Shown piece by piece: positions 26,617 to 38,700 of a DNA stretch of 64,000 nucleotides. Origin of the DNA: Eonycteris spelaea (taxonomy: Eukaryota > Chordata > Mammalia > Chiroptera > Pteropodidae); assembly GCA_003508835.1 (NCBI GenBank), contig PUFA01000182.1, forward strand, positions 558,001 to 622,000, given 5' to 3'. The notes under the pieces were generated by a model. The model had not been told where the DNA came from, ran no database searches, and saw only the letters and a program-made list of their open reading frames with translations. Made by a program: the position numbers and the translations under genes. Numbering within the stretch: position 1 is the stretch's first letter; the number at the start of each line of letters is the position of its first letter.

Positions 26617-26850
26617 GGACTACAACTCCCAGGCACCTTAGCGGTTAGGCGCCTCGTGGGGCAGTGCCGACTCCATTTCCCAGACGGCTTTGCGGCTCAG
26701 AAGACTACGCTTCCTAGCGTCCTTTCGCGCTGGGACAGCAATCTCCGCCGTCTCGCAGCCGTAAGGAGACCCCGACTCCTGACGGCCTTTGCGGCTGACC
26801 AGGAAAACTACGTTTCCCAGAAGCCTCTGCGGCTCCGCGACCGGAAGCGG
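26617..26850 (+). promoter_or_regulatory. MICOS13: MICOS13 promoter with repeated ZNF143/THAP11-type modules
   Basis: The motif ACTAC-N-TCCCAG occurs in four related forms: ACTACAACTCCCAG (26619-26632), ACTCCATTTCCCAG (26670-26683), ACTACGCTTCCTAG (26704-26717) and ACTACGTTTCCCAG (26807-26820). Each is followed within a few bases by a CTTTGCGG-like word. A fifth, shortened unit at about 26773-26799 (GACTCC...GGCCTTTGCGGCTGA) lacks the TCCCAG part. The ETS site CCGGAAGC (26841-26848) lies just before the start codon at 26891. This looks like a TATA-less housekeeping promoter. Confidence 0.65.
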
Positions 26851-26890
26851 CGGGCGAGACGAGTGTCCTTGCGCGCGGAGCCGAGCGACT

Positions 26891-28425
26891 ATGGTGTTCA
26901 GAATGTGGCCACTAATGAGGTGCGTGGGCCGGTGGGCTCCGATCGCCCGAGAAAGTCTCCTCCTGCGGAAAGCCCCCCCCTGTTTTGCTCCCAACCCAAC
27001 CTGTTCTTCGTTTCCCAAAGTGTCAGGTGGCCTACATGGGGAAACCGAGGTCCAAGCGGGGAGGGGGATCCCGCAGATCGCGTGAGCCCTTGCCTCCTGA
27101 CTCTCGGTATCCGAGACCCCTCCGAGCCTCAGTTGCCTCTTCTGTAAAACGAGAGTGCCATACGGCCATTTATTGGGAGGTTAATGCGCGCCCGGAATGG
27201 CGTAGAACATACAGGAAGCGGTCAGTGACACCTGAAAAACCCTCGCGGGTTGCTCGCAGAGTCCCTCTCTGGACTGGAAGGCAGAAAGTCAGGGGACTTA
27301 AGTCTTCACTGTTCCCTGCTCTCCGCGTGTTCACGAGTGACCTTCCTGTATGGGCCTCAGTTTACTGGTTAAATTCTTTGGACTGTGGGGCCCCTAAGGG
27401 GTCTCACTTTTCCCGTGGGCCTAGGCTTCCGAGGTGGCCAGCAGTGTCCCGTGGGTTGCTCTCCTTCTCTTCCTTGCCGGCAGGTTTCTCATCAAGGGCA
27501 GTGTGGCTGGGGGCGTGGTCTACCTGGCTTACGACCAGCAGCTGCTGGGCCCCAGCGACAAGAGCCAGGCCGCCCTTCAGAAGGCTGAGGAGGTGGTCCC
27601 CCAAGCCATGTACCAGTTCAGCCAGTATGTGTGCGAGCAGACAGGCCTGAAGATACCACAGGTACTCTGCCGGAAGTCAGGCTGAGGCCTGGTGGGATGT
27701 CAGCTTTTGTGGGGGTCAGTCAACTGGCTGGTCTTCTGTCCCTGGTCCCTTCAGCCTAGCTTGGTGTCTGCACTGGGGGGCTGTGCTGCTCCCCCTGCCT
27801 CCAGAGGAGGCTGGGGTGCTGGCCTTTCCCCTTTCACCAGCCCCTTCTCCCCTGTCTCTTCCCAGCTCCCAGCCCCTCCAAAGTTTAACTTTCACATCCA
27901 TGAGTCCTGGAATTCAGGTAGGCCCTGGCCTCTCTGCTTGGGGGGCGGGGGGTGACCCCAGGTACCCCAGTCTAGCACCCCAACCCTGCTTCCTGTCCAT
28001 GCCTTTCCATCACCCCCTGACTGCTGTGTGTGCCTCCCCTGGATCTAAAAGGGGAGAAATGATGGAGGTTCCAGGGGGAATGGGAGCAAGGTTGAGCCTC
28101 TTTTTGAGAGCTGGGGCCACACTGGAGCGCATTGGACGGACTCTGATGGCCTCAGACAAGGTGAAGTCCTGCTCCTCCTCTGCCTCAGTTTCCCTGCCTG
28201 CCTGGAATTGACAGAGCTGGAAGCGGCACCTCTAAAAGCACTACCGCGTCAGGTGTCCCGGGGTTTGGACTGAACTCCTTGGCCGTGGGCGGGGAGCCTC
28301 ACCAGGCACCGGCCCTCCCCCCCACAGGCGTCATTGCGGTGATGTCAGCCCTGTCAGCAGCCCCATCTAAGGCCTGCGAATACACCAAGGAGGGCTGGGA
28401 ATACCTGAAGGAGCGAATCAAGTAG
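26891..28425 (+). CDS. MICOS13: MICOS complex subunit MIC13 (QIL1)
   Basis: Small inner-membrane subunit of the MICOS complex. It bridges the MIC60 and MIC10 subcomplexes and is needed for cristae junctions. There are four exons: 26891-26919 (MVFRMWPLM), 27484-27661 (RFLIKGSVAGGVVYLAYDQQ to GLKIPQ), 27866-27917 (LPAPPKFNFHIHESWNS) and 28328-28425 (GVIAVMSALSAAPSKACEY to KERIK, stop TAG). The splice phases join and give 118 residues, the same as human. The single membrane segment (about residues 10-28) carries the GSVAGG small-residue pattern. The C-terminal part is the intermembrane-space face. There is no damage. The ATG was chosen because it matches the human start and follows an ETS/SBS-rich promoter. 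Confidence 0.97.
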
Positions 28426-28534
28426 CCTGTCAGAGGAGCTCGACCGCCCCGGCGGGAACGGGCAGGGCCACCCAGGACCTCGAGCCTCCAGACCAGGACC
28501 CCACTCTGATGGCAGCTCCCGGCCTTGCCGGCCC

Positions 28535-28540
28535 AATAAA
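28535..28540 (+). promoter_or_regulatory. MICOS13: MICOS13 poly(A) signal (AATAAA)
   Basis: CCCAATAAAGGAC lies 110 bases after the MICOS13 stop. It is the canonical hexamer and leaves a short 3' UTR. Confidence 0.9.
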
Positions 28541-30724
28541 GGACTTTGGAAGTGCTCCCTGACCCATGTGCATGGGGTGGCCTGGCTGGCGCTCAGGGCA
28601 TGGGGGCTTGGGCTTCTGGCTCTGGGGACTCCTCGGGGCGTTATCTTGACTTCACACCCTTGCAGGTATGGGGAGCGGGAACAGACAACAGAGCACCAGT
28701 GCCCAGGGCCCTGGGGAGGGTTGAGAAAGTGCCGAGGGCTGAGCCCAGGCTGGGGCTGTTGGCGAGCGCGGGCTCGGTGGCGGCACAGATCACCTGTGCC
28801 ATCTGCATGCCCAGCTGCACCTGGTCTCCGTCCTCCTTCCACCATCTCCCCACAACCCGGGATTCCTGGGGAGCACAGGCCTGGAGGCCATTGCCATGTA
28901 AGCAGGTCTCCCCAACCCACAGGGCCCTGCCTTCCCGACCTCGTCACCCAGGGCTGCTCTGCTCCCCTCAGAAGCTTTCCCTGACACCCGGACCCACACT
29001 GGGTCAGCTGCCTAGTGACCTGAATGTGTGTGCCTCATGGGACTGGAGCTCCAGGAGGGTGGGCTGTGGAGATTTTGCCAGCCACCAGGGGCGTCCTACC
29101 GTGGTGGTGCCAGAGGAAACCTGTGCCTCAGACAGATGGGGGCGGAGAGAGGGGCGGCGCTGCAGGCAGAGGCGGAAGGCTGTCCCAGGAGGCTGCCCTG
29201 GGAGCAGGGAGTGGACCCACGTCTCAGTGCCCCAAAGGCCCACAGTGACCTCCGTGACCATGGTCTCCAAGGTGGGCTTCCTAGCTCCCTGTGCCTGTGT
29301 CCTTACTGGCCTCAGCTGGCGTGGGAGCAGGTCTAGGGGGAGGGCAGGATGGGCAAGGCTGGGGAGTGTCACTGATCCCTGGTGCTGCCCGAGAGGGAGC
29401 CGATGCCTGCCATCTTGGGGGCCAGGTGCATAGCCCAGGTTCAGGGGCTCACCCGTAATCCACTCAGCCAGATTTTCCATTCACTGAGCCTTTCCAGAAG
29501 TCCCGTGGGCCCAGTATACAGTTACATGGCCAGATTCAAAGCCTACTGTCCACCAGGAGCCCAGGTGGTTAGCCTCAAACCCTCCCCAGGACACAGGATT
29601 TCCACTGGCCTCCCGTCGTGGGCCCAGCCCAGCCTTCGCATACAGGAGGGTTGGCACTCAGCTGTGCCATGTGCTCCACCAGGCTGCCTGAGTTCTCATG
29701 ACCCTGCTGTTGTCATTTTATGGAGAGGGGAGAGACCTGCCAGGGCCACCCCACCACAGTCTTGAACAGTTGTGAACAGCCCAGTATATGGACCCAGCCT
29801 TTGCAGGTCAGCGTGGGCTGCCCTGGGGACAGGCTTGGCCCTCCCAGCCCTTCCACCTGGGAGGCTGCATCTTGCAGCTCCATGAGCTTGGTGGGGGCGG
29901 TGTATGATGTGTGTAGGCCTCCTGGGTGTGGGTGTATTGGGGTATAAGGAGGTCCCCAAGCCCAACTGTCTACTGTCCCTATGGTTGAGTCACTGCCCGT
30001 GGCTGGGCCTGGAGTTAGCCACTAGCTTCCAATTCCCACCAAACACAAGGACCCTTCCATCCCTCATCCCTTCATCCAGCCAGACTCTGGTTCCTCTCCA
30101 CGTGTATCATCACCAGTGCCAAGACCACCTCCCTTGGCTCCCTGCGTCCAGGCCAGTTCCTGCCAGTCTGTTTCCTGAAGTCCAGGTCTGATCATGTCAC
30201 CACCCTGCTCAGAAACCTCAGGTGGCTCCCCAGTGCCCCGATCCCTCAAAGGGACTCTCCCCTCTCTCCCTCCCTTTCTGGGTGGCCCTGTTCCTAAAAC
30301 ATAGTATTCACTGCCAGACTAGGCCCACAACTCATGGACCCTACCACCAGGCTGCCCTTCCTCCCGGCTGACTGCTCACCCTGCCCACAGCACAAATGCT
30401 GCCTCCCCTGACCTTGTCTTCCTACGTGCAGGGCGAGTCGAGTCCCCCGCCCCCGAGTCTCAGTGTCCTGTGGGTGCCCCATCCCAGTGCCCACCACCTC
30501 GGGGCAGGCAGGGTTTCCATACCTCAGCATCACTGACATTTGCGGCCAGGTAAATCTAGGGCGGGGAGGGGTTCCTGGGCATCATAAGTGTCAAGCAACA
30601 TCCCTATGTCCACCCCAAACACCAGCAGCACCCATTTACCCCCAATCACAAAACCACAAATGTCTGCAGGTGCTGCCAGATGTCCTCTGGGGACAGAATC
30701 ACCCCAGCTGAGAACACTGCTTTT

Positions 30725-31020
30725 GGGGAGTTGGTATGAGTCCCCTGTGGCTGCTGCAACAAATGCCCACAGCTTTAGTGGCTTAAAACAACACAAATTG
30801 CTTCTCTCACAGTTCTGGAGGTCAGGAGTCTGGCCTGGACGTCCCTGGGCTGACATGCAGGTGGTGGCAGGCCTGGCGCCAAATCCGGTTCCTGGCCTTT
30901 TCCAGCTTCTAGAGGCTGCTGCATCCCTTGGCCCCGGGGCCCCTTCCTCTGCCTGCGCATCCAGCAGTGTGGTCTTCCTCTCATGTCTCCAGCTTTCCTG
31001 ACTCCATTTCCCTTTTGAGG
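30725..31020 (+). repeat. Interspersed repeat of the 'gtggcttaaaacaacac' family
   Basis: 'ctgcaacaaatgcccacagc', 'ttagtggcttaaaacaacac', 'cacagttctggaggtcagga', 'cctggccttttccagcttct' and 'agaggctgctgcatcccttg' follow the order of a common mammalian repeat. I recognise its text but cannot name the family. Confidence 0.65.
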
Positions 31021-32109
31021 CCCCTTGTGATGCTATGGGACCCACCTGGACAACTCAGGATCCTCTCCCACCTCCAGGTCGACTGTCCTAGTGGAGGGAG
31101 GACAAGTGCAAGAATGGGACTGCTAAGATGGCCAGGAGGGACAGGGAGTTCCGCAGAACCAGAGGGGACCAGGGATGTGAGCTCTCGGGATCCCTAGAGA
31201 CACTGGTTGGGGCATGCTGTGCTCAGGGTTTCCATGTCACTCTGAGTGAAGTCCAGCCACATTCTGCTCCCCAAGCCATGTGCTGGGGGAAGCCTGGGTC
31301 CCCCTTTGTGCTATCTACCTCAGGGCCACGTGAGCTGCAGTAGCTTGGGCTCTTTCCACAGGAGGCAGAGGCCCAAGCAGCCTTCATTAAATCTGATATA
31401 TCCAGACAGACAGCCCTGTTCCCCGACAGGCCCCAGACACAGCTTCGTGGTCGAGCTTGGAAGCTGCCCTATGGCCTTTGGAGAACGAGGATCTTTGTAG
31501 CTAGGGGTGAGAAGGGAACACAGGGCCACGATGGCACCCCGCAAGTCAATCTCGTAGCTGCATGTTCAGGCAATCAAGTGGAGGCGCATCCAACTGCAGG
31601 AAACATGAAGGACGCAGGCACAGAACCAGGCCCCGGACTCAAGCTGGGTCCTCACTGGGGTCCTTGACCCACTGTCACAGATCACGTAGCTGGTCTCTGG
31701 CAAAAGGAAGACACAGCCCTGTGGGCCGCAGGGAGGGGGGAGGTCTCCTCAAGGCCAAGCAGGGAGAGAACAGCCAGGTTGCAAACCCAGCATTACCCCA
31801 GGATTTCGGATGGCGCTTGGGCCCTAAACGTACCTGCCCCACTGTCCAGTGATGAGATTCCCGCCTTCCTGTGTCCAGGGCAACTCCTTGCCATGCTGGG
31901 CCCCTCGCCCTCCCTGGGCAGAGCTCTTCACTTCCTGGCGTTCGATGGTTTTTCTCATGCTCTCAGCGCCGCGATTGGCTGCTCCCTGCTCTCGCCCCAC
32001 CGGAGTGCAGTTCCACTGATGTACGGCCCCAGAGGAGTCAAATCCAGAGACAAAGTGGACGGTGGGAGCCAGGGCCTGGGGGCAGGGGTGAGTGTTTCAT
32101 GAGGTTCCC

Positions 32110-32235
32110 AGTTTGGGAAGACGGGTTCTGGAGATGATGATGATGGTTGTACAATGTGCATTTAATGCCACCGAACTGTGTAATAAAAATGGTTGAAGCA
32201 GTCCATTTCACGTAGCGTGAATTTTACTGTACGCA
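32110..32235 (+). repeat. L1 3' UTR fossil
   Basis: 'gttctggagatgatgatgat', 'acaatgtgcatttaatgcca', 'ccgaactgtgtaataaaaat' and 'tgaattttactgtacgcaca' match the same L1 tail type as the fragment at 15925-16055. Confidence 0.65.
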
Positions 32236-32567
32236 CAAATTAACAGCCTGTTCAACAAAGGCTGTGAGATTGTCAGATACAGAGGGAGGCAGCGTGTGGG
32301 CGACAAACACCTGAAGGACGTCACAGGGCAGAGGAGGAGGGACAAGACGGCTGCGACTCATGACCCAGATGATCCTCTGAATTCCGGCCTGGGCCCGCAC
32401 CCGCAGTCAGCGGCTGACAACCCAACTGTCCCCTGAAACTGCCCCCTTCAGCCCTCCTTCTCTGAAGGAAAAGCTGCGGGTCAACAAGGTGAGTGAGTTC
32501 GTTTAACTTAAGGAGGCGGAAATAAAGAGATGACGCTTTAAATAAAGGGTATGTGAACAGAAACACA

Positions 32568-32650
32568 TTTATTACAAAAAAACCAAAAAAACAAAAACAT
32601 TCACATTGTATAGAGCTACAATATGGCAGCAGATAAAAAAAAAATTTATT
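32568..32650 (-). promoter_or_regulatory. SAFB: Two SAFB poly(A) signals (AATAAA x2)
   Basis: On the minus strand AATAAA occurs at 32650-32645, about 70 bases past the stop, and again at 32573-32568, about 150 bases past. Both are canonical, so proximal and distal 3' ends are possible. The stretch between them is A/T-rich with T-rich runs on the sense strand. Confidence 0.75.
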
Positions 32651-32720
32651 GTACACAGTTTAAGATAACTCCTAACAGAACGTACTCTGGTTGCCACGTG
32701 ACATAACAGGGTCCAAGCAC

Positions 32721-35700
32721 TTAGTAGCGGCGAGTGAAGCGGGCGTCGTTGGGTCGGCTCCCCCGGTTCTGGCCTCCGAATCCACCTTGCATGCCCCCGC
32801 GCGGGATCACGTGGCCCCGAGAGGCCCCTCCTGGGGCAAAGCTGCCACGCCTGGAACTGATGTGGGGGCTCGTGATGCGTGTGTCCCTGGGGCCCGCCCC
32901 ATCCCAATGGTCCACTCAGTGGGGTCCGCTGCATTCCCGGAGGACACGTGCTCTTCAGGACTCCTCCCTCTCATGCAGCAGCACCAGGGGACAGGCCCAC
33001 ACCATTTTAGGAGTGAGGACAGGCCGAGCATGTTAGGGAAGTGTGTTAAGTTGGGAAGATCTGACTGTTTCTAAACCTACGCCCAGGGCAACCAACACGC
33101 AGGGAAGGGGCCGGTACAGACAGGACGCCAGACGCCTTACCCTGACATCCCTCCCCGGCTCATCATGTGACCTGGCCCAGAGTGACCAGACATGCTTCTT
33201 TCACCACCTAGAAAAGAAGAGACTTTTCACACAGCGCCTCTGAGCTGAAGACACAGCTCTGGAGGACACGGCCACGGGGTCAGGCAAGTCCCATCCCTTT
33301 CTCGAGCCCCCCAGTCAACCCAGAACTCGCAGGGCCCTGCTGGTGGGTGGGTAACGTGAGAGCTGCACACCCACGGGCACCACCCAGCACTCTTCCTGCG
33401 CCAGACCTCACCCCACCCAGTGGTTCAGGGGTGCCCCTCCGCTGCTGGCCCCGAGCAAGGCCCCATGGAGGGAGAGCAGGGAGACAAACACTGGCTGGAA
33501 AGAGCAGGTGTGGCTGGAGCTTTCCGGATGCTCCTCCACAAACCAGTCCCCGAGAGCCAGGCCTCACCTTGCCACCTCTTGTGGTCCCTGTCTACCATTC
33601 CTCCGTCAGCAGCGCCCTGCCACGCACGCTCGTCCTCTAGTCTTCGACCATGGTCCCCCCAGTCACGTCTGCCCCTTGGAAAAAGACATCTCTGACTTGG
33701 ACTGCCCCCATCCCACCCCTCCGAACAGCAGCAGTGGAGGGTTCTGGAGGGCGGGTGGCATTCCGTGTTCCCAGCCCCCCGCCCTCAGGCAGCGGAGACT
33801 GGGAACTGGCTCTGGGTCTAGTCCCATGCTGCTCACAAATTCTAAGGGGGCCTGAGCCATGGCAGGTGCGCCAGGTCACAGGGCCCACACGTCTCATCCC
33901 CGAGGCCGACGGTGCTCAGTCTGCCGGCTGTGAGGCTGCGTGGGCACCGTGGAGCGGGAGACACAAACCTGGGTGGAGGCGGCAGCCCCCGGCCCTCGCT
34001 CATCCTCTTGTCCGAGCCGTAGCCGCCCCACCCGTCGCGGGAGTCCCGCCCGTGGCGCTCTGGTCCTCCGTGGCGTTCAGGGTAATGCTGGATGTTAAAG
34101 AGCAGAATGATGAAATCTCAGTATCAACCCTGTGTCCCAAGGCCTTTGGGGCAATGAGGCAATAATGACAACGATGACTCAGAAATGCCTGCAGCTCTGA
34201 GACAGTGCTGGCACGCACTCTGAGCCCCGTTTTGTGACACACAGGCCATTTCGGCTCACACGACACAGCTGCATCCCTGAAGTGTGCTCATGGCCTGGTG
34301 AGGAAATGGTACTCAACAGAGCTGAGGACAGGAGAGTCAGGGCTGAGACTTGCCCGACCCAGAGGCAGAGGACCAAGCACTGAGAGACGAAGGGGTGCCA
34401 GGCCCCAGCGGCCGCTCCACACCCGTGCTCATGATGTATGACAGAAAGGCCACAAGGGGTCCTTGAACACAACTCACTCCTGGACCTGCCATCATGCCCC
34501 TGCTGTGCTGGGGAGGGGAGGCAGGACACCTGTCGGGTGGAGCTGAGAGTGGTGCCCCCAGTGCCAACTCTGCACCCTCACTGTGTGAAGTCCTGGGCTG
34601 GCACAGGCCCCGGGAGTGCCTGACCCCACTGCATACAGTAAGTGAAGAAGGGATGACACAGGAAAGGCCAAAACTCCTCTTCTCTCAGGCGGGGTGGCTT
34701 TGGCTCCATGGTTCGCCATTCCACGAACCCAACCTGTAACCTTGGGGGCTTTTACCCCAGGACCATAATCGAAGTAACAAAGAACTAGAAGGGAGTCTGG
34801 TCACAAAGCCCCGTGGATGCCTACTCTGTGGCCTGTCACTGTCTGCAGCCATGCTATCTCTCCATTATGCCAGAAGCCCTCCAAGGTGAAGAGAATATGC
34901 CCTTAAAAGAGCCCTGATCACCACCTCCCTCCCCTGGCCTCTTATCCCTCAAAGAGAAGAAAAGGAGTCAATTTTACAAGATGAACAAAACAGAGCATTG
35001 TTCCTTCAAGGGGCAAAAATCACAGGCCTAAGAACCCAAAGTCAGTGCTGCCAAAGGAAGAAGAGCTGCTGAGATGAGACTCTACAGAATCATCACCGAG
35101 GTCAGTTCTAGAGCAGCGGTCCCCAACCTTTTTGGCACCCGGGACCGGTGATTCTACGAGAATCTAACACCTGATGACCTGAGGTGGCACTGAGGTGGTA
35201 ATGCTGGCACTGGGGAGCGGCTGCTGATACAGATGAAGCTTTGCTCGCTCACCCACTGCTAACCTCCCGCTGTGCGGCCCAATTCCCAACAGGCCATGTG
35301 GTACCCATCTGAGGTCCAGAGCTTGGGACCCCTGGTTGTAGCACTTCACCTCATTTTGGACAAAGACAGGCATTTAAGTAAGAATGATTTCTTATCAATA
35401 GCTTTCTATCTACAGACACAAAACTGGACAGAGAAGCATTTAACACAGGGAAGCAGAAAAGTTCAACTTAGCAAGACCTGGTTCTTTAAAATTCATTTCC
35501 ATCTCTCTTTTGTATTTTAAAGTTTAACTAACATTCCTCTGTCCAACCAACCAGCCCACGTAACAGTTCAACAAGACCCTGAACGTCTGTGCTAGTTTCC
35601 CTTTCATTTATCAATCGGTGCAGCACTGGGGCCTCACGACTGTGTATGTGAAAAAACAAAACAAAAACAACAAAAACCCTTTCAATTTCAAAAAAAGCAC

Positions 35701-38700
35701 TGTCTGATAATCACATGAAAAACAGCTAGTAATGACCAAGGACTACGTGTGCTGGGCTGTGCACACACTTCCCATAGACATGTTCGTCACCTCATTTACT
35801 CCTCAACCACCCTATGCAGAATTTTCACCTCCATCTCATGGCTGGAGAAACAGGCTCAGAAGTGGTGGCACCAGGATGTGACCCCGGTTCTGATTCCGGA
35901 GCCTGGACACTTGACCACTGTGCTCAACTTCTCCACCACAGAAACACTAGAAGATCAGGTGTAGACTTAGCTTCACGTAAGATTTACCGCCAGAGAAAAG
36001 AGAAGGAACCATGTGAGGGCCACAGGCTTACTCCTGAGGTGGCAAAAGACCCCCCTGATAGAGCCAAAGAGCTGCACCATCCCCAGCCACGTTCTTCAGA
36101 CCCGAGGGAGGAGGCCAAGACTCAAAAAGATGTGTGGGAGGCAGCAACTTTGCCGAACAATGCCCTGACCACAACCATCCCGCACCCCACCCCGACTTTT
36201 CCTGTAAATCCATTTAAGAGTCGTGGCTCCTTGGGCAAGTTCTCATGCAAGATAGGAAAGAGCTTATTTTCCAACATGTTAATTCTGCAGAGAACGAACA
36301 TGGACCAGAAGAGAGTTGCTGTCCAAGGCCCAGTGGGGTGGGCTGACCTGCGACCACAGGTGCACGTGGACTCCGAACACGGAAGCGTGGCAGTTCGTCG
36401 GCCACGACAGAGTCCGTCACCAAGGCTTTCTGGTCTCTGCTACCAGCGCGTTTAAGTTTCTATGATGTACAAAACTATAGGGTCAAGGCCAAAAAAGACT
36501 TCAGAAAACCTGTTTGGAAACCCAGCCAAGACCAAGCACAAATCATTCCAACTGTCATCCCACAAGCACTAATGGGCCGCACTTCCCTTTACTCATTCTT
36601 CCTCTAATGCAAATGGGAGAAGAGGAAATTAAAAATGAGCTACAATCCTAGCTTCTGACTTACCTGCCCTTCTCTTTCTCCCATCATGGACCTTGAACCT
36701 TCTCTCCTGAAAGAGGAAATTGAACAAAACCATAAGGAGAGGAAGGACAGGTCGGTGAGACCCCAAACGGTTCATATCCCAAGCTGAACCACACATTGAC
36801 GGTTCAAGTGGGCTCGCAGAGCCCAGACGGGACCACCTCACTTCTTCATCGACACAAACGACCAGGACAAAGACGACCTGCGCTGAGCAGGCAGGGTCAT
36901 GGGGGCCTGGCTGACCTGTCAACCGAGTGGTCAGGGTAGCGGCCCCGGTCCCTGTGGTCAAAGTCGTGGAAGCGGTCCTGGCGGGTGAAGTCGGAATGGT
37001 AGCGCTCATCCAGGGCGGCCCGCTTGGCTTCCGGCCAATAGGCATCATCTCGCCTGGAAGGAGAAGGGCGGGCTAAATGCGTTTTCTTTCTCCAAACAGA
37101 TCAGCTTGTGGGCGCTAGAGAACTGCGCCCTCAGACTGTCCCGGGCTCTAGCACTTCAGAGAACGAGAATTAATTTTATTAGAAGTATTCCCTGGGGCAC
37201 AAACCGAGAGAGGCTGTAGGAACGATGTGAGACCTGACTGAATGACTCTATTCTACTCTGTCCAAAACGTCCCATACAGAAAAGCTTTGGTTTCCCTAGT
37301 AAGAGGCAACCGATGACGTGGGCAGGCGCACATGCATGTCTGCGTAATGGCCACCAGGAGGGTCAGCCTGGATCGACTGTGGCAGCACGTTTGGTGCCAC
37401 CTGGGCTCTGCAGTGCACTTCCATCTCTTCCATCCCGACAATGACTCGACCCGGCAAAGATGCCCAGCGGGGAAAGCTTTTAGAAGACCTTAAAATGTAC
37501 TATTCCAAAACGTTTATGATCAAAATAGACTTCCACCTTTAGTATTTTTCACAAAGGCATAAAAAGACAGCCTGAAGGCCCCTTAGTGAAGTCACACTGT
37601 ACGTTACAAGGGGACCTCTTTAGCCGATTCAGGAGGGGGAAAATTAAAAACAAAACAAAACAAAATCCAAAAGAAAACACTGTTTTCCCAAATTGCGGTG
37701 CACTTGGAAACACGACAGGACCACTGCTGGACTACCACCCAGACCCTGCCAGTGTTCTCACCGGCGGCCAGCACTTTAGTAGTCACATGTCACACCAAGA
37801 TGTCTGGGGACTTCGAAATACGTTTGTCATCGGAACTAGCAGAAACAAATTACTACAATAATTATGAAGCCATAAGGGGCCCAGAAAGAGATGCCTCTGG
37901 GTCTGGCTGCCCTCCCAGCACTCGTGTTTGTGTGCTGCTCTGGGTGCCTGGACTCCTCCCACCCAGGTCTGTGCCAGAGCTGGGACCCAGTGACTATCGG
38001 GCTCAACCTGATCCAGACATTTTCCCACCGCTCAGAGCGCGCAGGTCCCCTGGTGGAGTACAGGACATCCACTTCGGCTTCCTTTCGAGAATCTCAGGTG
38101 AGCATGACGTGGGGACTGCAAAGCAATTCTACATGCCATGGGACGCCCACAGGGTGGCTGCTGGGAGCAGCTCAGCTCACCGGCCGTCCACGTCGTAGGG
38201 CCGCCGCACCGCAGGGCGCCGCTCCTGCTCGTAGCGCAGCTCCTGCTGGCGCCGCAGCTCCTCGCGCTCGCGGTGGATGCGCTCCTGCTCCTTCCTGCGC
38301 TCGTGCTCCACATGCATGCGCTCCCGCTCCAGCCGCTCCCGCTCCATGCGCTCGCGCTCCAGGCGGTGCCGATGGAAGGCCAGCCTCTCGCGGGCGTACT
38401 CCAACTGCTCCCGCTCCTCCTGCTCCCACAGCGCCTGCATGCGCTGCTCCCGCTCGCTGCGCTCGCGCAACCTGTAGGCAAAGAGCAGCAGCTGCAGGGG
38501 CCCACAGGCCAGCACCGGCTTCTCACCTGGCTGGAGAGCGTTCCGGATGCAGTGCAATGGCTCCCTGTCGGGGGAGGATGACCAGCCATGGAGCACTGCG
38601 CAAGGGCAGAATGCAGCGCCATGCCCAGACTGCGGCCCACTGGCAGTGGGGCCCACTGCCTCTGAATCAGCAGCAAGAGCCCAGGAACGTCAGCGCGGGC

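Larger units (their letters stand above)
28541..32567. other. Intergenic interval between convergent MICOS13 and SAFB
   Basis: I see no gene here. It holds old repeats: L2-like sequence at about 30100-30530 ('gtttcctgaagtccaggtct', 'ctctccctccctttctgggt'), the repeat at 30725-31020, and an L1 tail at 32110-32235. A 295-codon open frame starts at 28546, but it shows no family resemblance and lies in GC-rich, stop-poor DNA. 28541-30100 and 31020-32100 are otherwise featureless to me. Confidence 0.5.
32721..37053 (-). other. SAFB: SAFB exons for the Arg/Gly-rich C-terminus
   Basis: Exon 36916-37053 encodes [20 protein letters not shown]. The small exon 36664-36706 encodes [14 protein letters not shown], and 33969-34087 encodes [20 protein letters not shown]. 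Exon 33568-33668 encodes [20 protein letters not shown], which differs from human at several positions. Exon 33141-33207 encodes [20 protein letters not shown], and 32721-32850 encodes [20 protein letters not shown] to RFTRRY with stop TAA. RGG and RG repeats suggest arginine methylation and RNA binding. Confidence 0.92.

Noticed and set aside
28546..29433. 295-codon open frame downstream of MICOS13
   Set aside because: No recognisable domain, no splice or poly(A) context of its own and GC-rich composition with few stops. It begins six bases past the MICOS13 poly(A) signal. Treated as a chance frame.
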